Origin: Streptomyces sp. CB02980
GTDB lineage: Bacteria > Actinomycetota > Actinomycetes > Streptomycetales > Streptomycetaceae
NCBI RefSeq assembly: GCF_014451325.2
Contig: NZ_JACSCH020000022.1
Span: 96,162-160,161, forward strand
Direction: 5' to 3'
DNA length: 64,000 bases
Under the pieces are notes generated by a model. It worked only from the letters and a program-made list of their open reading frames with translations, did no database searches and was not told where the DNA came from. This document shows, in pieces, positions 7,830 to 16,313 of the stretch. The translations under genes and the position numbers were made by a program. Numbering within the stretch: the first letter of the stretch is position 1; each line of letters starts with the position of its first letter.

Positions 7830-10043
7830 GTGCGTGTGCTTTCGTCGGTGGACCAGTCGTGCGGCACCCGTGCCTTCGACCTTCCCGACCGCCTCTCCCC
7901 CAAGGCCGACCCGGCTCTGATCGCCGGTGACGAGCGGCACTTCGCGGCCATCGCGAAGAGCCTCGAGGAGACGATCGCCGAACTGTCCGACCGGCTCGAC
8001 GCCACGCGCAAGGCCCCTGGCGGCGCCGGCCGGGAGGCGATGGACCGTGACGCCGAGATCCACCGGCTGACGGGGCGTCTGCGCACCCTGCGCCGCTTCG
8101 GCCTGGACCTGTGCCTCGGGCGCATCGTCGCCACGGAAGGCGCGGAAGGTACGGGAGTCACGGACGGGGTGGACGGCGGCGACGGCTCGGAGCCCGTGTA
8201 CATCGGGCGTCTCGGCCTCACCGACAGCACCGGCCGTCGTCTCCTCGTCGACTGGCGCTCGCCCGCGGCCGAGCCCTTCTTCGCGGCGACCCACGCCAAC
8301 CCGATGGGCCTTTCGAGCCGCCGCAGGTACCGCTGGAGCGGCGGCCGGATCAGTGACTACTGGGACGAGGTGTTCACCGCCGACGGCCTCGAGGAGCACG
8401 CGGCACTCGACGACCAGTCCGCGTTCATCGCCAGCCTGGGCAGCAGCCGTTCGCCCCGGATGCGCGACGTGCTCGCCACCATCCAGGCCGACCAGGACGC
8501 CATCATCCGGGCGGGCTCCCGCGGCACGCTCGTCGTCGACGGCGGACCGGGTACGGGAAAGACCGTCGTCGCGCTGCACCGCTCCGCGCACCTGCTGTAC
8601 GCGGACCCGCGCCTCGGGCACCGTCGCGGCGGCGTCCTGTTCGTCGGCCCGCACCAGCCGTACCTGGCGTACGTCGCCGACGTCCTGCCCAGCCTCGGTG
8701 AGGAGGGCGTACAGACCTGCACCGTGCGGGACCTCGTCGCCGAGGGCGCCAAGGCGGCGACCGAGCGCGACCCCGAGGTGGCGCGGCTGAAGTCGTCCGC
8801 CGGCATGGTGCGGGCGATCGAGGCGGCCGTCCGGTTCTACGAGGAGCCGCCCACCCACGGGATGACGGTCTCGACCGACTGGGCCGACGTCCGGCTGACC
8901 GTCCGCGACTGGGCCGAGGCGTTCGAGGCGCCGGAGGCGGGGACGCCGCACAACGAGGCGCGCGAGCAGATCTGGGAGGAGCTGGGCTCGATCCTCCTGG
9001 GCAAGCTCGGCGACGAGGTCCCGGAGGACGAGTTCCGCCGGGCGCTGCGGCAGGACGAGGAGGTGGCCGGGGCCCTCCACGGCGCGTGGCCGCTGCTCGA
9101 GGCGACCGACCTGGTCGGCGACCTGTGGTCGGTCCCCGCCTACCTGCGGAAGTGCGCCCCGTGGCTGGACCGCGAGGAGGTCCGGACGCTCCAGCGCGAG
9201 GACGCGCAGGCCTGGACGGTGTCCGACCTGCCGCTCCTGGACGCGGCGCGGCAGCGGCTCGGCGACCCGGAGGCGGCACGGCGGAAGCGCCGGCAGCAGG
9301 CCACCGTCGCCGCCGAACGCGCGCGCATGGCCGATGTCATCGCCGACGTCCTCGCCGCCGACGTCGACGGCGAGGGCGCGGTGACGATGCTGCGCGGGCA
9401 GGACCTCAAGGACAGTCTGGTCGACGAGACCGCGCTGCCCGGCGTCGAGCCCGACCTGCTGGCCGGCCCGTTCGCGCACATCGTGGTGGACGAGGCGCAG
9501 GAACTGACGGACGCCGAGTGGCAGATGCTGCTGCTCCGCTGCCCGTCCCGCAGCTTCACCATCGTCGGTGACCGCGCGCAGGCGAGGCAGGGCTTCACGG
9601 AGTCGTGGCAGGACCGGCTGGAGCGGGTCGGGCTCGACCGGATCACCGTGGCGTCGCTGAGCATCAACTACCGGACGCCTGAGGAGGTCATGGCGGAGGC
9701 CGAGCCGGCGATCCGGGCCGCACTGCCGGACGCGAACGTGCCGACGTCGGTCCGCAGCAGCGGCATCCCCGTCGTCCACGACTCGGTGACGGAACTGGAC
9801 GCGATCCTCGACGAGTGGCTCGACGCCCACGCCGACGGGACCGCGTGTGTGATCGGAGATCCCCGGTTCCGGCCGAGGCCCCGCGTGCAGTCGCTCACGC
9901 CGAGCCTGTCGAAGGGCCTGGAGTTCGACCTGGTCGTCCTCGTCGACCCGGAGAAGTACGGCGTGGGCATCGAGGGAGCGGTCGACCGTTATGTGGCGAT
10001 GACCCGTGCGACCAGCCGGCTCGTCGTCCTGACCAGCGCCTGA
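7830..10043 (+). CDS. helR: HelR-type RNA polymerase recycling/protection ATPase (HelD family)
   Basis: A 737-residue UvrD/Rep-like superfamily 1 ATPase. HelD/HelR proteins bind RNA polymerase, release stalled complexes and, for HelR, displace rifamycins from the enzyme. Visible parts are an N-terminal coiled-coil arm (ERHFAAIAKSLEETIAELSDRLDATRKA), a 1A domain with Walker A GGPGTGKT at residues 238-245, Walker B VDEAQELTDAEW, motif III FTIVGDRAQA, motif IV-like SLSINYRTPEEV, and C-terminal KGLEFDLVVL and YVAMTRATSRLVVL. The length suits HelR, and the RAE upstream supports that assignment over a generic helicase. GTG 7830 follows AGAGAAGAG. The Gly/Glu/Val-rich insert GAEGTGVTDGVDGGDGSE near residue 110 is a local repeat expansion. 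Confidence 0.92.
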   Translation: MRVLSSVDQSCGTRAFDLPDRLSPKADPALIAGDERHFAAIAKSLEETIAELSDRLDATRKAPGGAGREAMDRDAEIHRLTGRLRTLRRFGLDLCLGRIVATEGAEGTGVTDGVDGGDGSEPVYIGRLGLTDSTGRRLLVDWRSPAAEPFFAATHANPMGLSSRRRYRWSGGRISDYWDEVFTADGLEEHAALDDQSAFIASLGSSRSPRMRDVLATIQADQDAIIRAGSRGTLVVDGGPGTGKTVVALHRSAHLLYADPRLGHRRGGVLFVGPHQPYLAYVADVLPSLGEEGVQTCTVRDLVAEGAKAATERDPEVARLKSSAGMVRAIEAAVRFYEEPPTHGMTVSTDWADVRLTVRDWAEAFEAPEAGTPHNEAREQIWEELGSILLGKLGDEVPEDEFRRALRQDEEVAGALHGAWPLLEATDLVGDLWSVPAYLRKCAPWLDREEVRTLQREDAQAWTVSDLPLLDAARQRLGDPEAARRKRRQQATVAAERARMADVIADVLAADVDGEGAVTMLRGQDLKDSLVDETALPGVEPDLLAGPFAHIVVDEAQELTDAEWQMLLLRCPSRSFTIVGDRAQARQGFTESWQDRLERVGLDRITVASLSINYRTPEEVMAEAEPAIRAALPDANVPTSVRSSGIPVVHDSVTELDAILDEWLDAHADGTACVIGDPRFRPRPRVQSLTPSLSKGLEFDLVVLVDPEKYGVGIEGAVDRYVAMTRATSRLVVLTSA

Positions 10044-10070
10044 CGGCGAGCGGGACCGCGTCCGGAGGCC

Positions 10071-10100
10071 CGGCCCGGCACCTGCCCTGGTGCCGGGCCG
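10071..10100 (+). terminator. terminator hairpin after helR
   Basis: A perfect 12-bp stem CGGCCCGGCACC / GGTGCCGGGCCG with a 6-nt loop begins 28 bp after the helR stop. There is no U-tract, which is normal for Streptomyces. Confidence 0.75.
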
Positions 10101-10188
10101 GGGCTCCCCTGCCTCCGTGGGGCGAACCGGTGTCGCGCGTGGGCGCGCCACGGACGTTCCTGCGATGACATGACGTATCGATAGGTGC

Positions 10189-10608
10189 ATGACTCAGACA
10201 CGCGCACACGCCGCCGCTCCCGTTCACCACGACCAGGTCGTTCCCGGTGGGGAGTGCCCCGAGGTCGCGTCGCTTGTCGCGCCGTACCTGCGCATCATCC
10301 GTTCCGCTCTTCCCCCCGTAGAGGCGGAACGATTCTTCGTGCGGGCTCTGGACGCGCACGAGGAGGAGCGGCGCCGGGCGGGCGCCCCGCAGCTCGGATT
10401 CAGCGCGTACCTCTCGGACGGGCTCGGTGAGACCTGGGGCGGTTCCCTGGCGCACACCTCCGCCTGGGAGGCCATGCAGGCGATCCGCCAGCTCGTCCGC
10501 AAGGCACCGCGCGCGGACCTCGCCGCGTACCTGCGACTCGGCCTCCGGCTGGTCCGCGAACTCGGCACCGCGACCCCAAGCCGCACGCCGGTACCGGTGG
10601 GCGCCTGA
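10189..10608 (+). CDS. hypothetical protein, small helical
   Basis: A 139-residue soluble protein that I do not recognise. After a flexible N-terminus the sequence is mostly helical (PEVASLVAPYLRIIRSALPPVEAERFFVRALDAHEEERRR, AWEAMQAIRQLVRKAPRADLAAYLRLGLRLVREL). No membrane segment, signal or catalytic motif is visible. ATG 10189 has no strong ribosome site in GTATCGATAGGTGC, so leaderless or weak translation is possible. It is separated from helR by a terminator and converges on the SRPBCC gene. Confidence 0.65.
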   Translation: MTQTRAHAAAPVHHDQVVPGGECPEVASLVAPYLRIIRSALPPVEAERFFVRALDAHEEERRRAGAPQLGFSAYLSDGLGETWGGSLAHTSAWEAMQAIRQLVRKAPRADLAAYLRLGLRLVRELGTATPSRTPVPVGA

Positions 10609-10629
10609 CCCCGCCCCCGCGTCCGGCGC

Positions 10630-11121
10630 TCAGCCCTCCGAAGGATTTCGCTCGTTCTCCGGCCTGTCCCGCAGCCAGGCGTCCGGTCCCGGGTCGCCGC
10701 CCTCGGCGCGGGTCGCGAGCCGGTCCACATAGTGCTGCCAGCTCTCCGCGTGGGCCTCACAGGCCTCCGAGGAGGGCAGGCCGCTGTGGATCATGCGGAG
10801 GAGGGTGCCGTCCGGGGTGGGTGCGAGGGTGATCTCGACCGTGCTGGAGCCCGGCGGGACGGGCAGGGGGCCGGACTCCCAGCCCCAGCTGAAGACGATC
10901 CGCCGGTGCGGGTCGACGGTGATGAAGCGGCCGGAGGCGATGCTCTCCCCGGTGACCCGGGTACGGTACGAGCCGCCCGGCTCGAAGGAGAACGAGCCGT
11001 CGGCGCCCATCCACGACAGCCACTTCTCCCGGTCGGCGAGGAAGCCGAAGACGGTCTCGGGGCGGGCCGCGATGCGCCGCTCGAGGGTGACGGTGTCCAT
11101 GGGGGTCGGGGGGATCGTCAT
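10630..11121 (-). CDS. SRPBCC / AHA1-type START-like domain protein
   Basis: A 163-residue protein with one SRPBCC (AHSA1/CalC-like) hydrophobic-cavity domain: VTLERRIAARPETVFGFLADREKWLSWMG at the start, RFITVDPHRRIVFSWGWE in the middle, STVEITLAP..GTLLRMIHSGLP and a C-terminal helix ESWQHYVDRLA. Members bind lipids or small ligands and are usually encoded directly behind an ArsR repressor. Here the ATG (11119-11121) overlaps the stop of a degraded ArsR frame in a TGATG arrangement, which fixes the start. The ligand is unknown. Confidence 0.88.
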   Translation of the reverse strand: MTIPPTPMDTVTLERRIAARPETVFGFLADREKWLSWMGADGSFSFEPGGSYRTRVTGESIASGRFITVDPHRRIVFSWGWESGPLPVPPGSSTVEITLAPTPDGTLLRMIHSGLPSSEACEAHAESWQHYVDRLATRAEGGDPGPDAWLRDRPENERNPSEG

Positions 11122-11264
11122 CAGGGCTTCTCGCTTCGTTCGGCCTCTTCGGCGAGCCGGGCCCAGGGTGTCGGGCCTGGTGGCCCGCATGGCCCGTCCT
11201 TGCGCAGCGTAACGAGACCGGCGCCCCGCAGCACGTCGAGGCACTGGGGGACGGCACCGCCTGG
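11121..11264 (-). pseudogene. remnant of an ArsR-family repressor
   Basis: In the frame ending at 11121 the text PGGAVPQCLDVLRGAGLVTLRKDG followed by WARLAEEAERSEKP matches the recognition helix, wing and C-terminal helix of ArsR repressors (typical form AVSQHLDVLRxAGLVTxRRDGR). The N-terminal half of the domain is missing, no start codon is in range, and the wing has been replaced by Pro/Gly-rich sequence. The TGA overlaps the SRPBCC start, as in intact arsR-SRPBCC operons. The neighbouring gene may thus have lost its specific repressor. Confidence 0.6.
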
Positions 11265-11437
11265 AGACGTCCGCCGCTCCTGGGATGTTGGACCGGAGAA
11301 TGAGAACAGGAATCTCGTAGAAAGCTCACAATCACCGACTGAATCGTGGGATTCGGCTGGCATGCACGGTTCCTCGCTCCGGCGGTCGGGTATCACTGGG
11401 CGCAGTCGCCCGTACCGGCCGTCCGAAGGGGATCCCG

Positions 11438-11959
11438 ATGAGTCGACCCAGCGCTCCGCCCGCCGCGCACGGCGCTCCCGCGGAGGTGTCCACCGCGTTC
11501 ACGCTGTGGGGGGAGGTGGCCGAGCCGACACGTCTGACCGTCGCCGATCTCCGGACGGGCTGGGAACAGCACCGCGCCGAGGTCGTCTTCGACTGCGCCA
11601 CGGCCGGGCCCCAGCACCACACCTTCGAAGGGCCGCTGCTCCGCGAGGTGCTCCGCCACGTCCGGCCTGACTTCGACCCCGCCCGGCGCAAGGAGCGCTC
11701 GCGGTTCCTGCTCACCGTGAGCGGGGGCGACGGCCATCACACGGTGCTGTCCTGGGCGGAGATCGACGCCGACTTCGGCAACGCCCCCGTCCTCCTCGCG
11801 ACCCGTATGGACGACGAGGACCTCGACGTGACCGGCACCCAGCTCGTCGTTCCCTCCGACCGGTGCGGCGCCCGGTACGTCAGCGCCGTGACCGGGATCT
11901 GGATCGGGGCCTGCCCTGCGCCGATGCCGATGTCGGTGCCGGCACCGGTACCGGCCTGA
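11438..11959 (+). CDS. small molybdopterin-oxidoreductase-like protein (sulfite oxidase fold fragment family)
   Basis: A 173-residue protein resembling the oxidoreductase molybdopterin-binding (SUOX) domain: LTVADLRTGWEQHRAEVVFDCATAGPQHHTFEGPLLREVL, then DGHHTVLSWAEIDADFGNAPVLLA and the closing CGARYVSAVTGIWIG. Such short proteins are common in Streptomyces and are annotated as molybdopterin-dependent oxidoreductases. The cofactor-ligating Cys and arginines of full-length sulfite oxidases cannot be confirmed, so enzyme activity is uncertain. AAGGGG precedes ATG 11438. The tail is a PMPMSVPAPVPA low-complexity stretch. Confidence 0.75.
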   Translation: MSRPSAPPAAHGAPAEVSTAFTLWGEVAEPTRLTVADLRTGWEQHRAEVVFDCATAGPQHHTFEGPLLREVLRHVRPDFDPARRKERSRFLLTVSGGDGHHTVLSWAEIDADFGNAPVLLATRMDDEDLDVTGTQLVVPSDRCGARYVSAVTGIWIGACPAPMPMSVPAPVPA

Positions 11960-11986
11960 CCTGGGAGCAGGTCGCCCCGCGTGCGG

Positions 11987-13030
11987 TCAGTCGGGCAGGC
12001 CGACCGCGCGTTCGCCGTTGCGGCGTTGCTGGACGACGACCGCGACGACGAGCAGGACTCCCTGGGCGACGTTCTGCCAGAAGGAGTTGATGCCCTGCAC
12101 CGTGAGGCCGTTCTCCAGACAGCCGAGGAGGGCGACCGCGAGGAGGGTGCCGCCGATACCGCCCTTGCCTCCGCGCAGGGCGCAGCCGCCGAGGGCCGCC
12201 GCCGTGATGGCCTTGAGTTCGAGGCCCTCGCTGCCGGACGTGGGCTGCCCGGATCCGGTCCGGGCCGTGAGCAGGATGCCGGCGACGGCCGCGACGATGC
12301 CGATCAGGGCGTACACCGCGATCAGGTACCGGTTGATCCGGATGCCGGCGAGCCGGGCGGCGGTGTCGTTGCCGCCGATGGCGTAGATGTTGCGCCCGAT
12401 GTCGGTGTACGTGAGGAGGACGTGCACGACGACGGCGACGACCGCGAGGATCCAGACCATCACCGGAAGCCCGGCGATGCTGCCCCGGCCGAGGAACACG
12501 AACAGGTCGTCGTCGAGGACGTACCCCTGGGCGCGGCCGTCGGAGAGCAGCTGCGCCAGGCCCTTGTAGGCGGCCAGGCCGGCGAGGGTGGCGATGGTCG
12601 GGTTGACGCGGCCGTGGACGATGACGAGCCCGTTGAGGACACCGACCAGGACGCCGACGCCGAGGGCCGCGGCCACACCGACGACCGCGTTCGATCCGGT
12701 GCCGGTGAAGGCCATGGCGCTGACGACGGAGGCGACGCCGACCTGGGAGCCGACGGAGATGTCGAGTCCGCCGCAGATGACGACGACCGTCTGGACGACG
12801 GCGAGCAGGCCGGTGATGGTCGCGGCCTCCGCGATCACCCGCATGTTGGTGAGGCTGAGGAAGTTCTCGTCGAGCGTGCCGAAGAGGACGACGACGAGCA
12901 GCAGGGCACCGACGAGACCGAGGTTCTGACCGCCTGCCCGTGCGAGGAACCCGCCCACACCGGCGGGACGGACGCCCGGCCCCGGGGAGTCGGCCGTCGG
13001 GCGGCGGGGGTCGGTGGTGAGGGACGACAT
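11987..13030 (-). CDS. monosaccharide ABC transporter permease (RbsC/AraH type)
   Basis: A 347-residue inner-membrane permease of the BPD_transp_2 family with about 8-10 membrane helices. Signature stretches are VVVICGGLDISVGSQVGVASV, NPTIATLAGLAAYKGLA, YAIGGNDTAARLAGIRINR and ALGGCALRGGKGGIGGTLLAVALLGCLENG. It partners the ATPase at 13165-14757 and the lipoprotein at 14851-15912 to import a pentose or hexose. The gene order, binding protein then ATPase then permease, is the usual operon. ATG 13028-13030 is chosen. Unusually, a 135-bp tandem repeat separates it from the ATPase gene. Confidence 0.92.
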   Translation of the reverse strand: MSSLTTDPRRPTADSPGPGVRPAGVGGFLARAGGQNLGLVGALLLVVVLFGTLDENFLSLTNMRVIAEAATITGLLAVVQTVVVICGGLDISVGSQVGVASVVSAMAFTGTGSNAVVGVAAALGVGVLVGVLNGLVIVHGRVNPTIATLAGLAAYKGLAQLLSDGRAQGYVLDDDLFVFLGRGSIAGLPVMVWILAVVAVVVHVLLTYTDIGRNIYAIGGNDTAARLAGIRINRYLIAVYALIGIVAAVAGILLTARTGSGQPTSGSEGLELKAITAAALGGCALRGGKGGIGGTLLAVALLGCLENGLTVQGINSFWQNVAQGVLLVVAVVVQQRRNGERAVGLPD

Positions 13031-13197
13031 CAGGGGGCTCCAGGGGTGGGGGTCACGGACGGCATCAAGGGGCTCCGGGGGTGGGGGCGCGGACGACGTC
13101 GAGCGGCGCCGGGGGTGGGGGCACGGACGAGATCAAGCGGCCAGGGGCCGGGGCGCGGACGAGATCAAGGGGCGCCGGGGGTGGAGGGTACGGACGG
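13031..13197. repeat. degenerate ~34-bp tandem repeat between transporter genes, spanning a stop codon
   Basis: Five imperfect units of the form GGGCTCCGGGGGTGGGGG + CGCGGACGACGTCAA run from just upstream of the permease start back into the end of the ATPase gene. The ATPase TGA (13165-13167, minus) lies inside one unit, and its last codons (STPGAP) are repeat-encoded. Units differ by substitutions and small indels. Confidence 0.85.
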
Positions 13198-14757
13198 GAC
13201 ACCGGCTGGGGCGGGGGCCAGGTCGTCGGCCATCGCGAGCGCGAGGACGGCCTCCTCGGTGGCGTCTGCGTGGTCGAGCGCGCCGGTGATCCTGCCTCCC
13301 TGCATGACCACCACGCGGTCGGCGAGACCGAGGAGTTCGGGGAGTTCGGACGAGATGACGAGGACGGCGACGCCCTCGGCGGCGAGGCCCGCGACGATCT
13401 GGTAGATCTCGGCCTTCGCACCGACGTCGATGCCCCGGGTCGGCTCGTCGAGGATCAGGACCTTGGGTTTCCGGGCGAGCCAGCGCGCGAGGACCACCTT
13501 CTGCTGGTTGCCGCCGGAGAGCGTGCGGACCTCGTGCCCGACGGAGGGCGTACGGACCCGCAGGCGGGTGGCGTACTCCCGGGCGAGTGCGCGTTCCGCC
13601 CCGCGGCGCACGAAACGGAAGCGGCGGATGCGGTCGAGGACGACGAGCGCGGTGTTGTCGCGGATCGACCGGTGCAGGAAGAGGGCCTGGGCCTTGCGTT
13701 CCTCCGGGGCGAGGCCGAGTCCGGCACGGATGGCCTCCCTGGGCCGCCCGCCCCGGAGCCGTACGCCGTCCACGGCGACCGTGCCCCGCCGGATCGGGCG
13801 GTCCCCGGCGAGCGCGAGGGCGAGTTCGGATCGGCCGGCGCCGACGAGCCCCGCGAGGCCGACGACCTCCCCCGCGCGGACCTGGAGGGTGATGCCGCGT
13901 ACGTCGTCGGTGGTGACGTCCTGGACGTCGAGGACGACGTCGCCGGGCTGCTCCCCCTCACGTCGCCGTTCCCGTACGAACATGGTCGACAGGTCGCGGC
14001 CGACCATCAGCCGGACGAGGGCGCGTTCGTCGGTCTCCGCGGCCTCCACCACGCCCGCCGGACTTCCGTCCCTGAGGACCGCGATGCGGTCGGCGAGCCG
14101 GAAGATCTCCCGCATCCGGTGGGAGACGTAGACGACGGCGATGCCGTCGGCGCGGAGCCGGCCGATGAGGCCGAACAGTGCGTCGACCTCGTGCTCGGAG
14201 AGCGAGGACGTCGGCTCGTCGAAGGCGATCAGACGTGGTGGTACGTCTCCGGTCAACGCCCTGAGGATCTCCACGAGTTGGCGCTGCGCCGGAGTCAGCT
14301 GCGCGCCGAGGAGGCGGGGGTCGAGGACGTCGGAGAAGCCGAGGTCCGCCAGGTCCGCCGTGACCCGGCGGACGAGTTCGCGGCGGTCGAGGAACCTGCC
14401 CCGCCGACGCGGCAGCGCCCCGGCCCAGACGTTCTCGGCGACGGTGACGTGCGGGATGATCTCGGGTTCCTGCGGAATGACGCGGACTCCGGCGGCGCGG
14501 GCGGCCGCCGGGGAGTCGAACGTGACGGCCCGCCCTTCGACGAACACCCGGCCCTCGTCCGGCGTGTGGTCGCCGGTGAGGATCCTCAGCAGGGTCGACT
14601 TGCCCGCGCCGTTCTCTCCCATCAGGGCCGTGACCCGGCCGGCGGGGAAGTCGAGGGTGACGCCCCCGAGTGCCTGGACGCTGCCGAAGCGCTTGACGAT
14701 GCCGTCGACGGCGAGCACCGGCGGGGCGGCGGGTGACGGGCTGCGTGCGGGAGTCAT
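13165..14757 (-). CDS. monosaccharide ABC transporter ATPase, tandem domains (RbsA/AraG type)
   Basis: A 530-residue protein with two ABC modules. Domain 1: Walker A GENGAGKST near residue 45, signature-like LTPAQRQLVEILRAL, and Walker B PRLIAFDEPTSSL. Domain 2 starts near residue 270: degenerate Walker A GLVGAGRSELA, signature LSGGNQQKVVLARWL and KVLILDEPTRGIDVGAK. This asymmetric pair is diagnostic of ribose/xylose/arabinose/galactose importers. ATG 14755-14757 has GAGG upstream. It lies 93 bp downstream of the binding-protein gene in the same operon. The last residues derive from the tandem repeat. Confidence 0.93.
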   Translation of the reverse strand: MTPARSPSPAAPPVLAVDGIVKRFGSVQALGGVTLDFPAGRVTALMGENGAGKSTLLRILTGDHTPDEGRVFVEGRAVTFDSPAAARAAGVRVIPQEPEIIPHVTVAENVWAGALPRRRGRFLDRRELVRRVTADLADLGFSDVLDPRLLGAQLTPAQRQLVEILRALTGDVPPRLIAFDEPTSSLSEHEVDALFGLIGRLRADGIAVVYVSHRMREIFRLADRIAVLRDGSPAGVVEAAETDERALVRLMVGRDLSTMFVRERRREGEQPGDVVLDVQDVTTDDVRGITLQVRAGEVVGLAGLVGAGRSELALALAGDRPIRRGTVAVDGVRLRGGRPREAIRAGLGLAPEERKAQALFLHRSIRDNTALVVLDRIRRFRFVRRGAERALAREYATRLRVRTPSVGHEVRTLSGGNQQKVVLARWLARKPKVLILDEPTRGIDVGAKAEIYQIVAGLAAEGVAVLVISSELPELLGLADRVVVMQGGRITGALDHADATEEAVLALAMADDLAPAPAGVPSVPSTPGAP

Positions 14758-14850
14758 GCGGGGACCTCGCGGGGTGGTGGGAGAGGAGAGGACATGCGGA
14801 GTTGCGGGCATGCGGACATGCGGACGGTCGTGCGGTGCGGTGCGGTGCCG

Positions 14851-15912
14851 TCAACCGCAGGTCAGGCCCGAGGACTTCCAGGTGGTGGCGTCGACCATCG
14901 TGGTGGGGGCGAAGCCCTCGGCCGGGAACTCCCTGCCGTTCCTGAGCTTGTCGTACATGGTCTGGACGGCGAGGGCGCCGACGTCCCTGCCGTTGATGAA
15001 GAGCGCGGCCTTCATGCCGCTCGGCCTGCCGGAGCCCCATTCCTTGCAGGCGAGGTACGCGCCGAGGCCGACGCCGATGACCCGGTCCGGGCCGAGGCCG
15101 GCGTTGGTCAGGGCGGTGACGCCGCCGGCGACGTTCTCGTCGTTGCAGCCCCACACGATCCAGTTCTTCACGCCGGGGTTGGCCGTCAGGGTGGCGGCGA
15201 CCTTGTCCTGTGCGCCGGTGGGCGTGTTGTCGGTGGCGACGTCGACGGCCTCCACTCCGGGGACGGCCGCGTCGAAGGCGGTCCGCGCGGCCCTCACCCG
15301 GTCCCCGCACACCGTGACGTCCTGTTTCCAGGCGGAGATGATCCTGGTCTCGGACGCCTTCCAGCCCGCCTTGGCGTACTCGGCGGCCGCCCGCTTGCCG
15401 ACCTCGCCGCCCATCTGGGCCCCGCTGAAGCCGATCCGGGGTACGAGGTCCGCCTTGGCGCAGGCGGCCGGGTCGGGTCCGGTGGCGCAGATCTGGTCGT
15501 CGGAGGTCAGGAGGGCGACCTTGCCGTCGCGGGCGGTGCGGACGACCTGGGGGCCGACGGCCGGGTCGGGGACGACGACGATCACGCCGTCGGTGTTCTG
15601 GGCGATGGCGGCCTGGACCTCGCTGACGGTCTTGTTGGCGTCGTTGCCGAGGTTGACGACCTTCAGGTCGATGCCGAGCTCGTCGGCCCTGGCCTTGGCC
15701 CCGGCGGCCTCGCCGACGAAGTACTCCTGGTCACCCTGTTTCTGAAGATACGTCAGGGAGATCTTCCCCGACTTGGGGCCGGCGGCCGCACCGCCGGCCG
15801 ACCCGGCGGAGTCGCCGGACGCGGTCCTGCCGGACGAGCAGGCGGTGGTGAGCCCGAGGCCCACGAGGAGGGTGGCGGCCATGACGGCACGACGGCGGGA
15901 GGTACGGGACAT
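14851..15912 (-). CDS. monosaccharide-binding lipoprotein (AraF/RbsB type)
   Basis: A 353-residue lipoprotein with signal MSRTSRRRAVMAATLLVGLGLTTAC and lipobox LTTAC, so Cys25 is likely lipidated. The mature part has the Peripla_BP_4 fold: ISLTYLQKQGDQEYFVGEAAGAKARADELGIDLKVV, NTDGVIVVVPDPAVGPQVV and IVWGCNDENVAGGVTALTNAGL. It is closer in style to arabinose receptors (long spacing, CKEWGSGRPSGMKAALFINGRDVG) than to RbsB, but the sugar is not proven. It heads an operon with the ATPase and permease and is divergent from the GH35 gene, suggesting import of galactose or arabinose released by the locus. Confidence 0.9.
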   Translation of the reverse strand: MSRTSRRRAVMAATLLVGLGLTTACSSGRTASGDSAGSAGGAAAGPKSGKISLTYLQKQGDQEYFVGEAAGAKARADELGIDLKVVNLGNDANKTVSEVQAAIAQNTDGVIVVVPDPAVGPQVVRTARDGKVALLTSDDQICATGPDPAACAKADLVPRIGFSGAQMGGEVGKRAAAEYAKAGWKASETRIISAWKQDVTVCGDRVRAARTAFDAAVPGVEAVDVATDNTPTGAQDKVAATLTANPGVKNWIVWGCNDENVAGGVTALTNAGLGPDRVIGVGLGAYLACKEWGSGRPSGMKAALFINGRDVGALAVQTMYDKLRNGREFPAEGFAPTTMVDATTWKSSGLTCG

Positions 15913-16313
15913 CTGCGGGATCTCCTAGGTGCCGGTCACACGAGGACGGACCGGCCCGACGCGGGAACGGATGGATGACACGGCGGTGTTCGGACGACGC
16001 GGAGGTGTACCGGGCGGCCCGGAGGTGCATCGGGCGGCGCGGAAGCGGAACAGGTGGCGCGGAGGTGCGGGGCCCGGGGGCGACGGGGGCGGCGAGGCGC
16101 CGACGAGGGGTGCAGCCGACGGGCCACAAACACCCAAAACTCAACACGTTCAAACGTGATGCGACATATGAGACCGCTCGAACGCCCCGCCGTCAAGAGC
16201 CGGGCCCAAATTCCGCTCCCGGGCCGCCGACGCATCACAAGGGCTTGCCCTGCGGTCATGTTTACGTAAACATACTCGTAGCAGCAATCACCGAGCACAG
16301 GAGCCGCCACCCC
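15913..16313. promoter_or_regulatory. divergent promoter region, importer operon / GH35
   Basis: A 401-bp intergenic region. It holds degenerate GGCGCGGAGGTG-like repeats at about 15990-16070, an inverted repeat CACGTT-CA-AACGTG at 16145-16158 that could serve the importer operon, and the LacI-type palindrome at 16258-16273 near the GH35 start. No gene is evident. Confidence 0.6.
16258..16273. promoter_or_regulatory. LacI-type operator, perfect 16-bp palindrome
   Basis: ATGTTTACGTAAACAT is a perfect palindrome 40 bp upstream of the GH35 start. Near-identical copies lie at 24098, 24197 and 27220, all beside lacI-family genes or carbohydrate genes. Confidence 0.85.
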
